Shown here: positions 57,870 to 64,000 of the stretch, one piece after another | Layout: each line of letters starts with the position of its first letter | Numbering within the stretch: the stretch's first letter is position 1 | From: Acanthornis magna | Lineage: Eukaryota; Chordata; Aves; Passeriformes; Acanthizidae | Direction of reading: 5' to 3' | NCBI GenBank assembly: GCA_036785705.1 | Contig: JAWUZG010000177.1 | Span: 2,418,001 to 2,482,000, forward strand | Length of the DNA: 64,000 bases | The notes under the pieces: model-generated | Seen by the model: only the letters and a program-made list of their open reading frames with translations | The model's database searches: none | Told to the model about the DNA's origin: nothing | Program-made: the position numbers and the translations under genes

Positions 57870-59300
57870 CCAGCCCTGGGGAGCACCAGGTCCCCACTGT
57901 CCCCAGGCAGGATCAGGGCCGTGTTGGGGTCACCGGGGGTTGCCGAGGGAAGCACAAATCTCCGGTGTTCCAAAGGGAGGGCGTGTCCCGGGACAGGCGC
58001 TCAGGGACCATTCGGCAGCAGCTCGGCAGGGAGAGGTGTCCCCCACGGCTCTGCCAGGGACTTTGGAGGGGACAGGGATCCAACCGAGCAGATCCATCTG
58101 AGCAGATCCATCACCTTCATCTTCAGCTCCATCTTCACCTCCATCTCTGTCTCCATCTTCATCTGCATTTTCTTTTCTGTCTCCATCTTTATTTTTGCCT
58201 TCATATTTTTGTCTGTCTTGGTGTTCATCTCCACCCGTATTTTGTCTCCAAGTCCATATTTTTCTCCATTTCTGTCTCCTTTTTTCCCTCTGCTTTCGTC
58301 TCTACCTTCATCTCCATTTGTCTCCATCCCATCTCCATCTCCATCTCCACCTTTATTTCCATCCTCTCTCCTCCTCTGCCCCCAGACCATGGGACCCTGC
58401 AGGGACAATGGCTGAGACCGTGGGACCCTGCAGGGACAATGGCTGAGACCATGGGACTCTGCAGGGACGATGGGTGCGGAGCTGGCAGGAAGGAGGGGAC
58501 TTGCTCTGCCAGAGGAGTGACAGTGGCACTGCTCGGGAATGGGACATGGAGGGACACAGGACCAGGGACATGGAGGGACACAGAACAGGGACACGGAGGG
58601 ACACAGAACAGGGACATGGAGGGACAGAGCAATAGGGACAGGGAGGGAATGGAACGGGGACATGGAGGGAAACGGGAATGGGAGCAGGGACACGGAGGAG
58701 CCCAGGAGCAGGGACACGGAGGGAGTGGAATAGACACAGAGGACGCGGGACAGGGAATGCCATTATCCCAGGAGATTTTCAGCAGCAAGGCGCTCGCTGC
58801 CAAAGTGCCACTGCGCATTCCTGGGATTTTGTCTGGAATTCGGTATCTGCAGCCCCTGGGTGCCACAGGTGGAAGTGGAACTCGTAGAGTCCCCGTCCCA
58901 CACGGAACATCTGCCACCAGCTCAAAGGAACCAAGTCCCGGGCCACCCTCAGTCCCGGGGCACCCTCGGTCCTGGGGCACCCTCAGTCCCGGGGCACCCT
59001 CGGTCCCCGGCCACCCTCAATCCTGGGGCACCCTCAGTCCCTGGCCACCCTCAACCCTGGGGCACCCTCAGTCCCAGGCTATGCGCAGGGACGGGCACTG
59101 GGATATTTGGGATATTTGGATTTGGGAATTACCGTCCCTGCCCAGAGCAGACCTCGCCATTAAGGTGCCCCAGTTCCTGGTGCTCCCTCTCCTCATCCCG
59201 GCTCAGGGCCAGCTCCGCGCTGGTCCCGGGGGCACGGCTGGGAGGGCAGAGGGGGGAAGTGCAGCTCCCGGGGGACACCTGAGCCACTCTGCGTTTCCCG
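57870..59300. other. Intergenic simple-repeat region
   Basis: Pyrimidine-rich 'atctccatctccatctcc' text at 58,120-58,370, 'gggacacggagggacacaga' units at 58,540-58,740, and 17-bp 'caccctcagtcccgggg' units at 58,925-59,080. No gene was seen. Confidence 0.6.
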
Positions 59301-59309
59301 GGGACATTC

Positions 59310-59450
59310 CCATCCCTGGCAGTGTCCCAGGCCAGGCTGGACAGGGCTTGGAGCAGCCTGGGACAGTGGCAGGTGTCCCTGCCATGGCAGGGGCGGCACT
59401 GGGTGGGCTCGGAGGTCCTTCCCACTCAACCATTCCAGGATTCCCTGATT
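59310..59450 (+). mobile_element. CR1 3' end
   Basis: Sense tail 'cagtgtcccaggccaggctg' to 'caaccattccaggattccct'. Confidence 0.8.
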
Positions 59451-60107
59451 TCCCTCCTCTCCATTGTTCTTTTCTACACATCCAAGGCTGTTTCGCACCT
59501 TCCTGGGCTTTCTCCCTGCCGAAGGTCACCCTGCTCCTCACTGAGCACTGGAATGGCTGGAAAATCCCATTCCTTTCTGCTGCAGAAAGCACAGGTGGAA
59601 GTTAAGAGCCCAGATGACTCAGCCAATCAAGAAACCCGAGTTTATCCCCACGTTCCCACCTACAATTTCACTTTCTTTTCCATCAAAATGATGATTATTA
59701 AAGGATTCGGGCTAAAAGAGGCAATTTGGGGGTTTGAAGGTGTCCTCCCCATTGTCTCCAGTGGGATGTGGGTGCAAGATGGGACAGTGACAGAGTGAGG
59801 AGGGGGCCCAGAAATTCCATAAATCAGGACAATGGAGCTGCTTTTCCAGGCTTTGGGGCAGAGGAGATTTCCTGCCCCAAATAAGGGCCTAAGTATTAAA
59901 AAAGGGGAGAAACCCAAGAAATTAATAAATTATCATGAAAAGGCTGGGGCAATCAGAAGTGGTGGAAGGTTGCGGCAGGGAGGGAGAGGGCGGGAAGAAG
60001 ATTCCTCATGGATTGGGCAGTAAAATCCTGCAGTGGGACCCCCGGGACCCCCTGGAAAAAGGGCCGAGGGCTGCACCGGGATCTGCGTGTAGGAGATAAA
60101 CCCTGGA

Positions 60108-60222
60108 GTGAACACCATAAACATGGAAAAAACACCATAAACATGGAGAAAACACCATAAACATGGAAAAAAAATCATAAATACTGAAAAACACCATAAA
60201 CACGGAAAAAAAATCGTAAGGT
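60108..60222. repeat. 20-bp AT-rich minisatellite
   Basis: About six units of 'aacaccataaacatggaaaa'. Confidence 0.95.
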
Positions 60223-60229
60223 ACAAAAT

Positions 60230-61380
60230 GTGGCGTGAGCAGGCAGGAGATGCCCAGGGGGGATTCCCGTGGGATGTTCCCGAGGGGCAGGAGCCGCACC
60301 CCGCACAGCCCCGGGGGAACCGGGGAGTGGGCTGGGGCAGTCCCGGGGCGCACGGACCCTCCTGGCTCCCGCTCCGTGCCCGCCGTGCCCTGACGGGGCG
60401 CGGCGCATCCCCGCTGCCGGGGCGGGATGGGGCGGGCGGGGAGCGGGCGGATCCCCCCAGGGTGGGTTTTGGTCCTTGCCGGGTGGGCTCCGCTCCCCCC
60501 CACACTCGGGGGGCTTCGCCCCCGGGGCCCTGTCCCACCCGGCGTGCGGCGCCGGAGCCGCTGTCCCGTTCCCGGCGCGGGGTGGCGGCGCTGCCATTCC
60601 CTGCATTCCCTCCGTGGCCACCACAATCGTTCCGTGCCACCCACGGGTGACACGGCTCCGCTCGGGGCTGGCGGAGGTGACAGCGGGAACGGCGCGGCCA
60701 CGGACGCGTCTCCAGCCGGGAAACACCGGGAGCAGCCCGGGGGGCGGGGGCTTGTTCGGGGGGACCCCCGGCCGGGACAGGGACACGGGTGACCCCCGGT
60801 CCCGGTCCTGCGCCGAGTCCCCGGGACCCCCAGCTCGGAACTGGGGGGATTGAGGTCACCCAGGGACGGGAGGGACCCGCAGAGAGGTGGGCAGTGCCAG
60901 TGTCCCTTGAGGGAGGACATTCCGGGGCTGTGTCCGGACTGCGAATGTCCCCTGCCAGGGCGCGGTGACAATAGGTGACCGCACGTGCTCGAGGCCACCT
61001 CGCCTGGCAGTGCCACTGTCGCCGGTCCCCTCGCAGGATGTGGGTGGCCCTGGCAGGGTGCGGTGTCGGTGGGCAGGGGAGGTTTTTGGGGTGTGGGTGC
61101 AGGATGGGGGCGACCCCCGGGCAGGGGAACCGTCCCTGCCACTGCCCCGAACTGGCCAAAGGTCCGGGCTGGGAGCGGCGCCGGGAGCCGCCGGTGACCC
61201 CGTAGCTCTGGGGGTCTCACTGGGGGTGTCATGGCGGATGCCACGGAGGGCGCGGAGAGGCCGCCCAGAGTTCCGGGGGATCCCTCACTCCTGACCCTCC
61301 TGGGGCTGCTCTGGGGGATCGCCCTTGCCCCGGCCCGCCACGGGGCTGTGCCGGACTGGGGCTGGGGGCCGTGGGGCGGC
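60230..61380. other. GC-rich intergenic DNA upstream of SND1
   Basis: CpG-rich unique sequence without a recognised exon or repeat. Confidence 0.5.
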
Positions 61381-61384
61381 CCCG

Positions 61385-61815
61385 AGTGACCCCAACGCCG
61401 AGTGACCCCAGCGCCGAGTGACCCCAACGCCGAGTGACCCGAACCCCGAGTGACCCCAACGCCGAGTGACCCCAGCCCCGAGTGACTCGAACCCCGAGTG
61501 ACCCCAGCCCCGAGTGACCCCAACGCCGAGTGACCCCAACGCCGAGTGACCCCAGCCCCGAGTGACTCGAACCCCGAGTGACCCCAGCCCCGAGTGACCC
61601 CAACGCCGAGTGACCCCAACGCCGAGTGACCCCAGCCCCGAGTGACCCCAACCCCGAGTGACCCCAGCGCCGAGTGACCCCAACGCCGAGTGACCCCAAC
61701 GCCGAGTGACCCCAGCCCCGAGTGACTCGAACCCCGAGTGACCCCAACCCCGAGTGACCCCAACGCCGAGTGACCCCAGCCCCGAGTGACCCCAACCCCG
61801 AGTGACCCGAACCCC
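61385..61815. repeat. 16-bp minisatellite upstream of SND1
   Basis: About 27 units of 'gtgaccccaacgccga' with 'cagcccc' and 'tcgaacccc' variants. It ends about 470 bases before the SND1 ATG. Confidence 0.97.
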
Positions 61816-62045
61816 GAGCCGCGCCCTGCGCCCCCCGGGGCGCGTGCCGCTGACGAAAAGGGGCGTGTCCCCGCATGCCCCGCCCCCCCGTGACGAAAGG
61901 GGCGTGTCCCCACAGGCCCCGCCCCCGGCGCGGCGCGAGGCCACGTGTGCGCGCGGGCGGCCTTTGCCGACGTGTCCCTGGCGCCGCGCGCCCCGGAAGT
62001 CCCGCCCCCTCCCGCGCGCCGAGCTGGGCGGGGCCGCTAGGAGCG

Positions 62046-62074
62046 TGACGTCACCAACGCCTCATCGCCATTGG
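62046..62074 (+). promoter_or_regulatory. CRE and inverted CCAAT box in the SND1 promoter
   Basis: A perfect CRE, TGACGTCA, is at 62,046-62,053, and ATTGG (inverted CCAAT) is at 62,070-62,074. They lie about 240 and 215 bases before the SND1 ATG, among GC boxes and an ETS-like CCGGAAGT near 61,993, in a CpG island. Confidence 0.6.
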
Positions 62075-62287
62075 CAGAGGCGCGGGGGGGCGGGGCGGCG
62101 CGCGCGACGGGGGCGGCCGCCCGTTGGCCGCCGGCCGCGCGGGGGGCGGGGCCGCGCGGAGGCCGCGCCCCCCCGGCCTCGGCCCCGCCCCACGGTCCCT
62201 TCCGCGCTCGCCCCGGGCCCCGCTGCGCTCCTGCCGCCCGCGCCCGGCCCGGCCCGACCCGGCTCCTCCGCCCGCCCCGGCCCCGCC

Positions 62288-62362
62288 ATGGCCTCCGCGG
62301 CCAACCCCGGCCAGGGCGGCTCCGCGCCGCCGCCCGTCGTCCAGCGCGGCATCGTCAAGATG
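62288..62362 (+). CDS. SND1: SND1 (Tudor-SN, p100) first coding exon, gene continues past window
   Basis: SND1 is a staphylococcal-nuclease-like and Tudor protein acting as transcription coactivator, RISC-associated nuclease and RNA-binding stress factor. Only its first coding exon is inside the window: 25 codons starting MASAANPGQGG and ending VVQRGIVKM, followed by the donor GTAAGG in phase 0. This matches the vertebrate N-terminus, which reads (V/T)VQRGI(I/V)KM at the same splice position. The ATG lies in the context gccATGg within a CpG island. Its place next to PAX4 agrees with human 7q32. Exon 2 is not in the remaining 1.6 kb. Confidence 0.88.
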
Positions 62363-64000
62363 GTAAGGGCTGTGCCCGCCGCTCCCCGCACCGACCCCGC
62401 CGCCCGCCGGTGACCAGGGACCCCCACCTTCCGCGGGCCCCTCCGGGGCCTGGGACACCCTCGGCTCCCCGCCTCCCTTCCCGGTAACCGGGACCCTCTC
62501 CGCTGCCCCTCGGTGCCCGGGTCCCCCCTCCGGTGCAGCCCCTCCGGTGCTCCCGGGCCCCTTCCCGTGGCAGTTCCTGACCCGTTACGCCCCGCAGCCC
62601 GGGGACCCCTCGCTGCACTCCGGGACCTCCCTCCAGGCCGGGTTCCCCACGCTGTCCCGTGCCGGTTCCGGTGCCGCCGCCCCGGTGCCGTCCCGGCTGC
62701 TGGGAAGGGGCAGGAATAGCTTTGGGTCCCGGGGGGCTGGGCCCGGTGGTCCCGGTCCGCTGCCCGCCCCGGAGCCCCGGCAGCCCCGGGGGGTCGGGGA
62801 GCAGCGGCCCCGCGGGGCCACCGGCGGCGGGGACATCCCGGGGGTGTCCCACGTGCTCCGCTCGCTCCCCGGCCCGGGGTGTCCCCGCGGGACGGAGCGG
62901 CGGGACGGGGTCCCCGAGCCCCCGTGTCGGGTCCCCACGGCACGGAGCGCTGGGATGGCGTCCCCCGCCCCTCCGGGGTCCCCGGGATGAGTCCCCAGTC
63001 CCCCGTGTCGGGTCCCCACGTGTGCCGGCAGCGGGGCCCGCGAGAGCGAAGGTCGTGTTCAGTCCCGGGCGCCGTGTCCCCATCCCGTGTCCCTTCCTGG
63101 AGCCTGTTCCGCCCCGAGCCGTTCCCTGCCGTGTCCCCAAGCCTCCCAAATTCCTGTGCCCCAGTACAGGTGGTTCTGGGCGTCGCGGGTGGCCCCTTCC
63201 CCCACTGCTGCCTTCGGAACGAGACCTTTTCCCGCGATGTCACTGCACCCCCGAGCCTGTGACAGTGGCGGGGACAGGGCTGGGGACCCCGGGGGGCTGG
63301 GGATGGACCCTGGGAGTCTGGGGACACATGACAGAGATATAGGAATGGATCCCAAAGGGGTCGGGATGGGCACTGGCAGTCTGGGGATGGATGCTGGGGG
63401 TCTGGGGACGGACTCCAGAGCTCTGGGGATGGACACTGGTGGTCTAGGGTTGGACACTGAGTTTGGGGGCACCAGAGGTCTGCTCTGTCACCATCCCCGT
63501 GCTGTGTCTCACCGGTGACATGGGGCTCTGCTGCTGCCCTCCTGCCCAACCAGCAGATTTTGGGGTGCTCGGGAAAACCCTCACCTGGCTCCGTCCGAGG
63601 GCGTGCGGATCCATGGCAGGATTTTGGGAAGGATTTTGGTGTCTGCTGTCTGCAAGTCACATGGTGCCCCGGTGCCCCGTACCCCGGGATGTGCTCCGTG
63701 GTCCCTTTCCGGGCCAGCCAGCCCCAAATTCCCCCGGGAGAGGAGTCCCTGACTCTGCGCGGTGCCGCTGGAGCTGCCGGAGCAGCCGGAGCGGTGCTGG
63801 CCACGTGCTGCGCTCCGGCACAGCTCGGAGGCTTTTGGGGTTTTTTGCACCTTCCTGTTGCATGATTCCCCTGGAATCACAGCGAGACCACGGGGCTCAG
63901 GAGCAGGAGTTTGGGAGCAGGAAGGGGATGAAGAGCAGGAGTTTTTCTCCCATTCCTGCCAGGATTTTTAACCCTTTGTGCCCTGCAGGGGCAGCTCTGG
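62363..64000 (+). other. SND1 intron 1 (partial)
   Basis: GC-rich unique DNA, then weak repeats of 'ctggggatggacactgg' at 63,290-63,460. No coding exon was recognised. Confidence 0.6.

Noticed and set aside
55765..57973. Very long minus-strand open frames (up to about 730 codons) rich in Ser, Pro and Leu
   Set aside because: They run across a CpG island, purine-rich low-complexity DNA and the GGAA microsatellite, and have no domain or splice logic. Composition explains the openness.
57584..59605. 673-codon plus-strand open frame
   Set aside because: It crosses the GGAA microsatellite, simple repeats and a CR1 tail, with no conserved segment.
63980..64000. Terminal 'ctgcag|gggcagctctgg' as SND1 exon 2
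   Set aside because: It would read GAAL or similar, not the expected VLSGCAI start after VKM, so it is treated as intron sequence.

Overview
The window is avian nuclear DNA, probably from a passerine. The evidence is about two dozen CR1 LINE fragments of the bird type, very high GC content, compact multi-exon vertebrate genes with GT-AG introns, and an exceptional density of G/C-rich minisatellites. No bacterial, organellar or viral genes were seen. Exon models below were built by hand from splice sites and reading phase. Every junction keeps frame and each model closes at a stop codon, except SND1, which leaves the window.

Layout, left to right. (1) 1-10.6 kb: no coding exon recognised. It holds CR1 fragments, two minisatellites, and a CpG-island promoter near 5.4-5.8 kb with a possible non-coding first exon on the minus strand; human synteny would suggest PPP6R2. 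(2) 10,953-29,410 (+): DENND6B, 20 coding exons, 572 aa, preceded by a nine-copy tandem array of CTCF-like motifs. (3) 32,657-36,573 (-): a 12-exon, 360-aa seven-transmembrane protein resembling the TMEM116 family. (4) 39,079-42,074 (-): GCC1, a trans-Golgi GRIP coiled-coil protein of 764 aa. (5) 44,651-47,196 (+): an acrosin-like serine protease of 496 aa with an intact catalytic triad but an altered activation site. (6) 48,415-53,610 (-): PAX4, 11 coding exons, 390 aa, with paired domain and homeodomain. (7) 62,288-62,362 (+): first coding exon of SND1, with intron 1 running off the window.

In human, GCC1-ARF5-FSCN3-PAX4-SND1 lie together at 7q32, while DENND6B and ACR lie at 22q13.33. The window therefore joins two human blocks. 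ARF5 and FSCN3 are not seen, and an acrosin-like gene sits where they would be expected. The genes do not form a pathway; they cover a Rab35 GEF, a Golgi tether, an orphan receptor-like protein, a sperm-type protease, an islet transcription factor and a nuclease/coactivator.

The most interesting observations are a complete, apparently functional PAX4 in a bird; the CTCF-like motif array at the DENND6B promoter; minisatellites that end at splice acceptors, copy a splice donor, or contain a stop codon; and the protease with a lost canonical activation site.
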